In this document: one piece after another, positions 1 through 5,181 of the stretch
How the letters are laid out: every line of letters begins with the position of its first letter
Numbering within the stretch: the first letter of the stretch is position 1
DNA from: DASWHR01 sp035541035
Lineage (GTDB): Bacteria; Actinomycetota; AC-67
DNA: 5,181 bases
NCBI GenBank assembly: GCA_035541035.1
Contig: DATLFO010000091.1
Location: 1 to 5,181, forward strand
Reading direction: 5' to 3'
The notes under the pieces: generated by a model
The model's input: only the letters and a program-made list of their open reading frames with translations
What the model was told of the DNA's origin: nothing
Databases searched by the model: none
Made by a program: the position numbers and the translations under genes

Positions 1-1819
1 GCAGCAAACCCCGCCGGCGGCTCATGAACTGCAGCCACCCGCGGCCGCGGAGGCGCTCAGGGATCATCACGGTCAGCATCTCGCCTTCGCGCGGACGCAG
101 CGAACGGATCGCGTCGCGCACGCCGCCGATCATGTCGTCGCGCTCGACGATCTCCAGCGGGCAGCCCATGGACCACTGCCGCCACATGTCGGCCAGCTCG
201 GTGGCTTCCGGGTCGCCCGCTTCGGCGACGTGCACGGCCCGAAGCGAGAGCGGCCGGATCATCTTGGCGTAGCCGACCGCGCGCAAGGTGGCTTCGTCCA
301 CGCGGGCGACCGGGATGATCACGTGGGTTGCGACCGGCTGCTCGGGCCGGCTTCCGGCCAGACGCAGCTGGCCCGCAATGTCGCCGTAGTGGCGCGCGAC
401 AGCCTTGAAGCCCACCACGATGATCGGGATGGCGGTGATGACGATCCACGCACCGTGCCGGAACTTGGTGATCGCGACCACCACCAGAACCAGGCCGGTT
501 GTTGCCGCCCCGACGGTGTTGACGGCCGCTTTGATTCGCCAGCCGGGCGTGCGCAGCCGGCGCCACCGGCGGACCATGCCGGCCTGCGACAGCGTGAAGG
601 TCGTGAAGACTCCGACGACGTACAGCTGGATGAGCTTGGTGACGCTGGCGTCGAAGAGCCAGATCAACATCACCGCCAGCAAAGACAACGCGATGATGCC
701 GTTGGAAAACACGAGCCGGTCGCCGCGGTTCATGAACTGCCGCGGCAGGAAACGGTCACGCGCGATGATCGACGACAGGCGGGGGAAGTCTGCGTAGGCG
801 GTGTTGGCGGCCAGAATCAGAATCGCGGCCGTCGTCGCCTGGACCGCGAAGAACAGCAATCCGCGTCCCGACAGCGCCTCGGCGATCTGCGACACGATCG
901 TCGCCTCGTGGATGCCGAACCGGTGGGCGATCTCTTCGGTGATCGGGTGCACGTTCGTCCCGCGGGCCAGCAGCGTGATGCCGAGGAACATCGACAGCGT
1001 GAAGAAGCCCATCACCGTGATCGTGATGATCGCGTTGCGCGCCTGCTCGGACGGGCGGCGGCCTCGGAAGGCCGGCACGCCGTCGGCGACGGCCTCGATG
1101 CCGGTCAGCGCCGTCGATCCGGATGCGAACGCCCGCAGGACCAGCAGCAGCGACAGCGACGACGTCACCTCGGGCTCGAAGGCGGCCGAGGCGGCCTGCG
1201 GGCAGCCGCCGATGCACTTGACGCCCCCCACCATCAGCAGCGACCAGATCGACAGCACGAACGCGTAGGTGGGCACCGCGAACAGCGCGCCCGACTCTTT
1301 CAGGCCGCGCAGGTTCGCGATCATCAGCAGCGCGACGAACCCGATCGCCAGCGACAAGCGCTTGTCGGCCAGGCCTGGTGCCGCCGAGGTGATCGCCGCG
1401 ACACCGGCCGAGACGCTGACCGCGACGGTCAGGATGTAGTCGGCCAGCAGCGACGCGGCCGCGACCAGCCCGTAGTTGGTGCCGAGGTTCTCCTTCGCGA
1501 CCACATACGACCCGCCGCCGCGCGGATAGGCCTTGATGGTCTGACGATACGAGGTGATCACCACGATCACGACGGCAGCGATCATCCACGACAGCGGGGT
1601 GGCAAGCCAGAATGCGCTCGCGCCGGCGGCCGACAGGACGATCAGGATCTCTTCGGTCGCGTAGGCGTTGGACGAAAGCGGATCCGAGGCGAAGATCGGC
1701 AGCGCGACGATCTTCGGCAGCAACTGATGCGGCGCCTCTTCGGTCGCGAGCCGGCGACCCACGACCAGCCGCTTGACCGGCTGCCAGACGCCGGCACGGC
1801 GGTCAGCGGTGAGGGGCAC
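1..1819 (-). CDS. kimA: KimA-type potassium transporter (APC superfamily permease), C-terminus beyond window
   Basis: Integral membrane transporter, most likely a proton-coupled K+ importer of the KimA/YdaO type; general annotation would read APC-family or amino-acid permease. 606 codons are visible; the gene leaves the left edge inside its cytosolic tail. The membrane part covers roughly residues 35-474 (about 12 helices) and contains family blocks FASDPLSSNAYATEE (43-57), GGGSYVVAKENLG, SLLADYILTVAVSVSAG, ALTGIEAV and LYVVGVFTTFTLSQ. D46, Y53, D127, Y128, T131, S135, T239 and Y400 match positions I recall as the K+ pathway of B. subtilis KimA (D36, Y43, D117, Y118, T121, S125, T230, Y377). 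From residue 498 a USP-like cytosolic domain begins, beginning THVIIPVARVDEATLR. Start: GTG at 1819 is the first possible start after an in-frame TGA at 1834-1832, with a weak GGGA six bases upstream. It overlaps the upstream small gene by 17 bp, so translational coupling is likely. Family assignment is strong; the substrate is inferred. Confidence 0.88.
   Translation of the reverse strand, partial: MPLTADRRAGVWQPVKRLVVGRRLATEEAPHQLLPKIVALPIFASDPLSSNAYATEEILIVLSAAGASAFWLATPLSWMIAAVVIVVITSYRQTIKAYPRGGGSYVVAKENLGTNYGLVAAASLLADYILTVAVSVSAGVAAITSAAPGLADKRLSLAIGFVALLMIANLRGLKESGALFAVPTYAFVLSIWSLLMVGGVKCIGGCPQAASAAFEPEVTSSLSLLLVLRAFASGSTALTGIEAVADGVPAFRGRRPSEQARNAIITITVMGFFTLSMFLGITLLARGTNVHPITEEIAHRFGIHEATIVSQIAEALSGRGLLFFAVQATTAAILILAANTAYADFPRLSSIIARDRFLPRQFMNRGDRLVFSNGIIALSLLAVMLIWLFDASVTKLIQLYVVGVFTTFTLSQAGMVRRWRRLRTPGWRIKAAVNTVGAATTGLVLVVVAITKFRHGAWIVITAIPIIVVGFKAVARHYGDIAGQLRLAGSRPEQPVATHVIIPVARVDEATLRAVGYAKMIRPLSLRAVHVAEAGDPEATELADMWRQWSMGCPLEIVERDDMIGGVRDAIRSLRPREGEMLTVMIPERLRGRGWLQFMSRRRGLL
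252..283. repeat. 32-bp exact direct repeat, left copy (within kimA paralogue)
   Basis: Identical to 4943-4974 in the same orientation. It encodes the RAVGYAKMIRPL stretch of the first USP-like cytosolic repeat in the left kimA. It reflects coding paralogy, not an independent element, but gives two homologous tracts 4691 bp apart flanking the two-component genes. Confidence 0.8.
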
Positions 1820-1976
1820 CGGCGGTCCCGTTCAGGGAGATCACGCGCGCAGCCTCGGCATTGTGGAGCATTTCGGCGTCGTCGGCGCGAACGGCCCGCC
1901 AAAGCAGAGCCCCGCGGGGCAGCCCGATCGCCGAAAGCATCGCTCCGACCAGCAGCCCGGCGAGGAACACGATCAT
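1803..1976 (-). CDS. 57-residue single-pass membrane protein overlapping kimA start
   Basis: I do not recognise a family. The product begins MIVFLAGLLVGAMLSAIGLP, a single hydrophobic segment (about residues 2-20), followed by a basic stretch with R21, R27 and R30 and then a short polar tail ending GTAGAPHR. The positive charge after the helix predicts a cytosolic C-terminus. Codon third positions are strongly G/C, as in the neighbouring real genes, which supports coding. Its TGA (1805-1803) lies 17 bp inside the kimA reading frame that starts at 1819, so the two are probably co-transcribed and translationally coupled. The position just upstream of a K+ transporter recalls KdpF, the small membrane subunit of the Kdp pump, but there is no visible sequence relationship. 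GAGG lies only one base before the ATG, too close for a normal Shine-Dalgarno site, so a leaderless transcript is possible. It could instead be a non-essential leader peptide. Confidence 0.6.
   Translation of the reverse strand: MIVFLAGLLVGAMLSAIGLPRGALLWRAVRADDAEMLHNAEAARVISLNGTAGAPHR
1826..1829 (-). promoter_or_regulatory. weak ribosome binding site of left kimA
   Basis: GGGA on the minus strand lies six bases before the GTG at 1819. It sits inside the coding sequence of the small upstream gene, so re-initiation by ribosomes finishing that gene is probably at least as important as this weak site. Confidence 0.4.
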
Positions 1977-1982
1977 GCCTCG

Positions 1983-1988
1983 ATGATC
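1983..1988 (-). promoter_or_regulatory. candidate -10 element for the small-ORF/kimA transcript
   Basis: GATCAT on the minus strand matches four of six positions of TATAAT. It ends six bases before the ATG at 1976, so transcription would begin at or next to the start codon and give a leaderless or nearly leaderless message. Seventeen bases upstream the -35 position reads CGGGCG, which does not resemble TTGACA. The direct-repeat pair covers that position instead, as in PhoB-type activated promoters. This is inference from spacing; no promoter has been demonstrated. Confidence 0.3.
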
Positions 1989-1994
1989 GATCCC

Positions 1995-2048
1995 CGGCCG
2001 TGAGCCGCCCGTGAGGAATCCGCCGCCGGCCGTGAGAATGTTGTGAGG
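1995..2048 (-). promoter_or_regulatory. candidate response-regulator operator: four CTCAC half-sites in two 11-bp-phased pairs
   Basis: Read on the minus strand (towards kimA), consecutive 11-mers are CCTCACAACAT (2048-2038), TCTCACGGCCG (2037-2027), a 10-bp gap, CCTCACGGGCG (2016-2006) and GCTCACGGCCG (2005-1995). The CTCAC cores are 11 bp apart within each pair, and the pairs repeat with a 32-bp period, about three helical turns, so all four lie on one DNA face. On the plus strand the 11-mer CCGGCCGTGAG occurs exactly at 1994-2004 and 2026-2036. OmpR/PhoB-family regulators bind tandem direct half-sites at this spacing, and actinobacterial PhoP boxes contain a TCAC core. The KdpE-like regulator encoded at 3499-4185 is the obvious candidate ligand. 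The location between divergent kimA and kinase genes would allow control of uptake and autoregulation. Binding is inferred. Confidence 0.6.
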
Positions 2049-2064
2049 ATCGGCTCCACGGCGG

Positions 2065-2093
2065 TGGCGAAGCGAGCCTGCGGGTGGTGTGAT
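2065..2093 (+). promoter_or_regulatory. candidate promoter of the sensor kinase operon
   Basis: TGGCGA (2065-2070) and TGTGAT (2088-2093) are separated by 17 bp and match TTGACA at three and TATAAT at four of six positions. The -10 candidate ends eight bases before the GTG at 2102, which would give a leaderless kinase message; no well-placed Shine-Dalgarno sequence is visible before that start. The four CTCAC half-sites lie upstream of this element. The evidence is weak and rests on spacing only. Confidence 0.28.
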
Positions 2094-2101
2094 CTGCGGG
2101 T

Positions 2102-3502
2102 GTGAACGGGATGCGCCGGCTTCAACCGGCCGCGCGAGGCCTGCTCGTGGCGCTGGCGACGACCGGTACCGCCACGCTGCTGGCATTCGGCGGCGAGGTG
2201 GTGCCGACCTCGGTCGCGGCTTTGGCGTTCGTGCTTGCCGTGACGATCAGCGCGGCGGTGGGCGGCTTGTGGGCGGGGATCGCCGCATCGCTGATCTCGT
2301 TTCCGGCGCTGAATTTCTTCTTCACCGCGCCGCGGTTCACGTTCGCCGTCGAAAAAACCGAGGACGTCGTCGCCCTGTTCGTGCTGCTTGCGGTATCCGG
2401 AATCGTCGGGACGTTGCTTTCGTCGGTTGTGCGCCAGCGTGCACGGGCCGAGCGGCGCGAGCGCGAGGCGAGGCTGCTGCATTCGGTCGCGACCCGCCTG
2501 CTGTCGGGCGAACCGGTCGATGGCGTCCTTCGCCGGTTCGCCGAAGCGATCACCGATCTGTTCGCGCTGGCCCGGTGCGAGGTGCAGTCGCCTCTCGTGG
2601 CCGCTCCGGTCGTGGTGGATCGCGGCGACGGCGCTGCGCCGCAGGACGAGTTTCCGATGACCACTGCGGCGGGCGAGGCGGGACGCATCCTGGTTCGGGC
2701 CAAGGGAATCCTGAGCGAGGACGACCGCGACGTTCTGCGTACCTTCGCAGGCCAGATCGCGCTGGCCTTGGAGCGCCTTCGGCTCGCCGGCGAGGCGCAG
2801 TCGGCGCAGCTGGACGCAGAGGAAAGCCGGCTGCGGGCCGCGTTGTTCTCCTCGGTCACCCACGATCTGCGCACGCCGCTTGCTTCGATCACCGCCGCGG
2901 TGTCGAGCCTTCAGGACGAGCAGACGACGTTCTCCGACGAGGACCGCCGGGATCTGCTCGACACCATTCGCGGCGAAGCGGAGCGTCTCAACCGTTTGGT
3001 CGGCAATCTGCTGAACCTGGCCCGCATGCGCGCCGGGGCGCTCAAGCCCGACAAGAAACCGGCCGGGATCGACGAGTTGATCGAAGCGGTGCTGGCGCGG
3101 CTTCGCCGGTTGCTGGCAGGCCGTGACGTGCGGCTGAAGCTGCGCGAGGATCTGAGCGAGATCCCCATCGACGTGCTTCAGATCGACCAGGTGCTGACCA
3201 ACGTGATCGAAAACGCGTGCAAGTACAGCCCTCCCGGCTCCGAGATCACCGTCACTGCCGCGCGATGGCACGACGACGTCGAAGTGCGCGTCGCCGACCG
3301 CGGCTCGGGCATCCCTGAATCCGAACGCACCCGCGTGTTCGAGCCTTTCGTGCGCCGCGACGACGATCCGCGCGCCGGATCCGGGCTGGGCCTGTCGATC
3401 GCGCAGGCAATCGTGGTCGCACACGGCGGCGCGATGTGGATCGAGCCCACGCCCGGCGGCGGCACCACGGTTGCGTTCCGTTTGCCGGGGCGGGGACGAT
3501 GA
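2102..3502 (+). CDS. Short KdpD-like sensor histidine kinase (DUF4118-GAF-HisKA-HATPase)
   Basis: Membrane sensor kinase that should autophosphorylate and pass phosphate to the KdpE-like regulator encoded next. In the 466 residues I see: a four-helix DUF4118 membrane bundle (about 12-110) with the KdpD signature FFFTAPRFTFAV (72-83); a coiled, arginine-rich exit and GAF-like region (about 111-230) ending in GQIALALERLRL; HisKA with phospho-acceptor H254 in SVTHDLRTPLASI; and a HATPase with N-box N367/N371 (NVIENACKYSP), G1 D399-x-G-x-G, F-box RVFEPFVRRDD and G2 GSGLGLS (426-432). Full KdpD is about 900 residues. Here the N-terminal KdpD P-loop domain and USP domain are absent, and an in-frame TGA at 2090-2092 shows they were not missed. 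Start: GTG 2102 is the first after that stop; ATG 2111 is an alternative three codons later, and neither has a good Shine-Dalgarno. The gene overlaps the regulator by 4 bp. The K+ or ionic stimulus is inferred from relatives and neighbours. Confidence 0.92.
   Translation: MNGMRRLQPAARGLLVALATTGTATLLAFGGEVVPTSVAALAFVLAVTISAAVGGLWAGIAASLISFPALNFFFTAPRFTFAVEKTEDVVALFVLLAVSGIVGTLLSSVVRQRARAERREREARLLHSVATRLLSGEPVDGVLRRFAEAITDLFALARCEVQSPLVAAPVVVDRGDGAAPQDEFPMTTAAGEAGRILVRAKGILSEDDRDVLRTFAGQIALALERLRLAGEAQSAQLDAEESRLRAALFSSVTHDLRTPLASITAAVSSLQDEQTTFSDEDRRDLLDTIRGEAERLNRLVGNLLNLARMRAGALKPDKKPAGIDELIEAVLARLRRLLAGRDVRLKLREDLSEIPIDVLQIDQVLTNVIENACKYSPPGSEITVTAARWHDDVEVRVADRGSGIPESERTRVFEPFVRRDDDPRAGSGLGLSIAQAIVVAHGGAMWIEPTPGGGTTVAFRLPGRGR
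3492..3495 (+). promoter_or_regulatory. possible ribosome binding site of the KdpE-like gene
   Basis: GGGG lies three bases before the ATG at 3499, inside the end of the kinase gene. The spacing is short, and the ATGA overlap suggests that coupling to kinase translation drives initiation. Confidence 0.35.
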
Positions 3503-4185
3503 CGGTATCGCGGGTGCTGGTCGTCGACGACGATCCGCAGATCCGCCGCGCGATCACGACCAGCCTTCGCGCACGACGTTTCGAGGTGGCCGCCGCGGCC
3601 GACGGCGAAGAAGCGCTCACCAAGCTCGCCGCCGGCGAGTTCGACTGCGTGATTCTGGATCTCGGCCTGCCGGGCATCGACGGCCACGAGGTGATCCGCC
3701 GGCTGCGCGAGTGGTCGCCGATTCCGGTGATCGTGCTGTCGGTGCGCGACAGCCAGCACGACAAGATCGACGCGCTGGATGCCGGCGCGGACGACTACGT
3801 TACCAAGCCGTTCGCGATGGACGAGCTCCTGGCGCGCATGCGCGCGATCGAACGCCGCGCGGCGACCGATAAGCCGCCGCCGGTGCTGCACTTCGGCGAG
3901 CTCGAGATCGATCTGGCGCGCCAGTTGGTGCGTCTCGGCGGCGCTGCGGTCCCGTTGACGCCGACCGAGTACAGGCTGCTGACCGCGATGGCGTCGCATC
4001 CCGGCAAGCTCTTGACGCACCAGTGGCTGCTCGGCAAGGTCTGGGGGCCCGGCTACACCAGCGAATCGTTGCGTGTCTACGTCAAGCAGCTTCGGCACAA
4101 GCTGGGTGAGGATCCGGTGCGGCCGCGATGGATCACGACCGAGCCGGGCATGGGCTACCGCTGGAGCGCCGATCCGGCCGAGTGA
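3499..4185 (+). CDS. kdpE: KdpE-like response regulator (OmpR/PhoB family)
   Basis: Cytosolic DNA-binding partner of the upstream kinase; 228 residues, close to E. coli KdpE (about 225). Receiver domain 1-120: acidic pair D10/D11 in VLVVDDDPQIRRAI, phospho-acceptor D54 in VILDLGLPG, switch S81 in VIVLSVRD and K103 in VTKPF. The stretch DKIDALDAGADDY is nearly identical to E. coli KdpE. The winged-helix effector domain (about 128-225) has LTPTEYRLL, recognition helix ESLRVYVKQLRHKLGE (189-204) and the wing motif TTEPGMGYRW. Start: ATG 3499 overlaps the kinase stop in an ATGA junction; an extension upstream to 3436 would add residues not found in the family and overlap the kinase. The likely target is the direct-repeat operator at 1995-2048. 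The stop codon directly abuts the stop of the convergent second kimA. The family call is secure; regulation of kimA is inferred. Confidence 0.95.
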   Translation: MTVSRVLVVDDDPQIRRAITTSLRARRFEVAAAADGEEALTKLAAGEFDCVILDLGLPGIDGHEVIRRLREWSPIPVIVLSVRDSQHDKIDALDAGADDYVTKPFAMDELLARMRAIERRAATDKPPPVLHFGELEIDLARQLVRLGGAAVPLTPTEYRLLTAMASHPGKLLTHQWLLGKVWGPGYTSESLRVYVKQLRHKLGEDPVRPRWITTEPGMGYRWSADPAE

Positions 4186-5181
4186 CTACTCCAGATGGAA
4201 CGGGACGCTGGTGACGACCGTGTTCTGCTCGAACAGCAGGCCGGCCTTGATCGACAGGGCGGTCTGGTTGTGCAGGAACTGGTGCCAGCGTTTGCGGACG
4301 ACGAATTCGGGCAGCACGACGGTCACGACGGTTCCGGGGGCTTCGGCTTTGAGTTCGCGGACCAGTCGGATGAGCGGCTTGCGGACTTCGCGGTAGGGGG
4401 AGTCCAGGATTTCGAGCGGCACGTCGAAGGGCTGGCGGGTCCAGTCTTCCATCAGCTTTTCGGTGTCCTCTTCGTCCACGGCGAACGTGACCGCGCGGAT
4501 GCCGGTCGGGCGCAGGCCCGCTGCGTAGGCGACGGCGCTCAGCGACGCGTTGTGTACGGCCGAGACCAGCACGACCACCTCGTTGCGGACCGGCGCGGGC
4601 GGTCGCGTCCCGATCGGCCGGCGATGCTGGGACTCGACCACCGGCACGTCCGTGACGACCAGGTTGCGCTCGAACAGCAGCGTCGCCTTCAGCAGCAGGC
4701 CGCGGCGCCGCCGCAGGAACTGCAGCCAGCCGCGGCCGCGCAGCTGCTCGGGCACCACAACCGTGCGCATCTCGCCGGGGGCGGCCTCGATCGCGCGGAT
4801 CGCATCGCGGATGCCGCGGATCATCTCGCTTCGCGGGACGATCTCCAGCGGGCAGCCCATCGCCCATTCGTTCCACAGAGCGGCCAGCTCGGCCGCCTCC
4901 GGGTCGTCGGGCGAGGCGACGTGCACCGCCCGCAGCGAGAGGGGCCGGATCATCTTGGCGTAGCCGACCGCGCGGAGCGTCGCTTCGTCCACCCGCGCGA
5001 CCGGGATCAGCACGTGCGTGTTGGTGACGCGCTCGGGCCGGCCGTCCGGCTTGCGAAGCTGAACCGAGATCTCGCGGTAGTGCTTGTTGACGGCCGCGAA
5101 CGACAGCGCGATCAGCGGGATCGCGACCATCATGATCCAGGCGCCCTGCACGAAGCGGCTCGCGGTCACGACCACCAGGAC
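4186..5181 (-). CDS. kimA: Second KimA-type potassium transporter, N-terminus beyond window
   Basis: 331 residues of the C-terminal part are visible, in frame to the right edge; the true start is outside. It begins in the last membrane helix (FVQGAWIMMVAIPLIALSFA) and continues into a cytosolic tail made of two tandem USP-like repeats. Repeat A (visible residues about 54-182) starts THVLIPVARVDEATLRAVGY and includes RGRGWLQFLRRRRGLLLKATL and NLVVTDVPVVE. After a proline/arginine linker, repeat B (about 200-331) includes VVVLVSAVHNASLSAVAYA, YREVRKPLIRL, KRWHQFLHNQTALSIKAGLL and ends TSVPFHLE. Repeat B resembles the single C-terminal domain of B. subtilis KimA, which ends similarly (WHTILHNQSA... 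TLPYHF). That domain is reported to take part in c-di-AMP control in Bacillus; whether these repeats bind it is unknown. Repeat A is closely similar to the tail of the left kimA, so the genes are paralogues. The TAG stop abuts the TGA of the convergent kdpE-like gene. Confidence 0.85.
   Translation of the reverse strand, partial: VLVVVTASRFVQGAWIMMVAIPLIALSFAAVNKHYREISVQLRKPDGRPERVTNTHVLIPVARVDEATLRAVGYAKMIRPLSLRAVHVASPDDPEAAELAALWNEWAMGCPLEIVPRSEMIRGIRDAIRAIEAAPGEMRTVVVPEQLRGRGWLQFLRRRRGLLLKATLLFERNLVVTDVPVVESQHRRPIGTRPPAPVRNEVVVLVSAVHNASLSAVAYAAGLRPTGIRAVTFAVDEEDTEKLMEDWTRQPFDVPLEILDSPYREVRKPLIRLVRELKAEAPGTVVTVVLPEFVVRKRWHQFLHNQTALSIKAGLLFEQNTVVTSVPFHLE
4943..4974. repeat. 32-bp exact direct repeat, right copy (within kimA paralogue)
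   Basis: Second copy of the tract at 252-283, in repeat A of the right-hand kimA. Flanking positions match at a lower but still high level. Confidence 0.8.

Noticed and set aside
1..1819. Label as amino-acid permease
   Set aside because: The superfamily is right, but the sequence blocks and the C-terminal USP-like domain match KimA-type K+ transporters better than amino-acid carriers. The substrate still needs direct evidence.
230..2014. A 594-codon open frame on the plus strand
   Set aside because: It is antisense to kimA and the small gene. Its product is low-complexity R/G/D/H/Q-rich with no domain, as expected for the reverse frame of a high-GC gene, whereas the minus frame gives a clear KimA-like protein.
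2086..2105. GGTGTGA direct repeat at 2086 and 2099 as a fifth and sixth regulator half-site
   Set aside because: The 13-bp spacing is out of phase with the 11-bp pairs, the GTGAG core is not preserved, and the second copy overlaps the kinase start codon.
1803..2186. Longer version of the small gene starting at 2186
   Set aside because: The extension would run through the operator-like repeats and antisense to the kinase start, and its extra residues are arginine/proline/alanine-rich low-complexity sequence. The hydrophobic protein begins cleanly at 1976.
1973..3424. A 483-codon open frame on the minus strand opposite the kinase
   Set aside because: The product is rich in R, H, Q and A with no recognisable domain, and the plus strand encodes a complete histidine kinase with all motifs.
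3436..3498. N-terminal extension of the KdpE-like regulator
   Set aside because: It would add about 21 residues unlike any receiver domain and lies wholly in the kinase gene. The ATGA junction at 3499 matches the family start.
4180..4191. Small inverted repeat GAGT-GACT-ACTC at the convergent stop codons
   Set aside because: A four-base stem with no T-tract is too weak to call a terminator.

Overview
The window is G+C-rich chromosomal DNA (roughly two thirds G+C by eye), with GTG starts, dense coding and long spurious antisense frames. Codon use and protein style suggest a high-GC actinomycete-type bacterium. A Thermoleophilia-like or other soil actinobacterium is possible, but the sequence alone does not settle this. 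No RNA genes, insertion sequences or CRISPR arrays are visible.

Layout from left to right: (1) a KimA-type potassium transporter on the minus strand, start at 1819, running off the left edge; (2) directly upstream of it and overlapping by 17 bp, a 57-residue single-pass membrane protein (1976-1803, minus); (3) a 125-bp divergent intergenic region (1977-2101) with four copies of a CTCAC half-site arranged as two pairs of 11-bp direct repeats, the architecture used by OmpR/PhoB/KdpE-family regulators; (4) a short KdpD-like sensor kinase (2102-3502, plus) without the N-terminal KdpD/USP input domains; (5) a KdpE-like response regulator (3499-4185, plus) overlapping the kinase by 4 bp; (6) a second KimA-type transporter on the minus strand (4186 to the right edge, N-terminus missing), whose stop codon directly abuts the regulator's stop codon.

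The permeases would probably be auto-annotated as amino-acid permeases. Residues matching those I recall as lining the potassium site of Bacillus subtilis KimA are conserved in the first copy, and a KdpDE-type pair sits between the two copies. The most economical reading is a potassium-homeostasis locus in which a minimal KdpD/KdpE pair controls KimA uptake systems instead of, or as well as, a KdpFABC pump. Three points make it unusual: the transporters carry a duplicated cytosolic USP-like C-terminal domain (complete in the right-hand copy, first repeat visible in the left-hand one) while the kinase has lost its own USP region; a small membrane protein is translationally coupled to the left kimA; and the divergent promoter region holds a regularly phased operator candidate. 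Function is inferred from sequence and context only.
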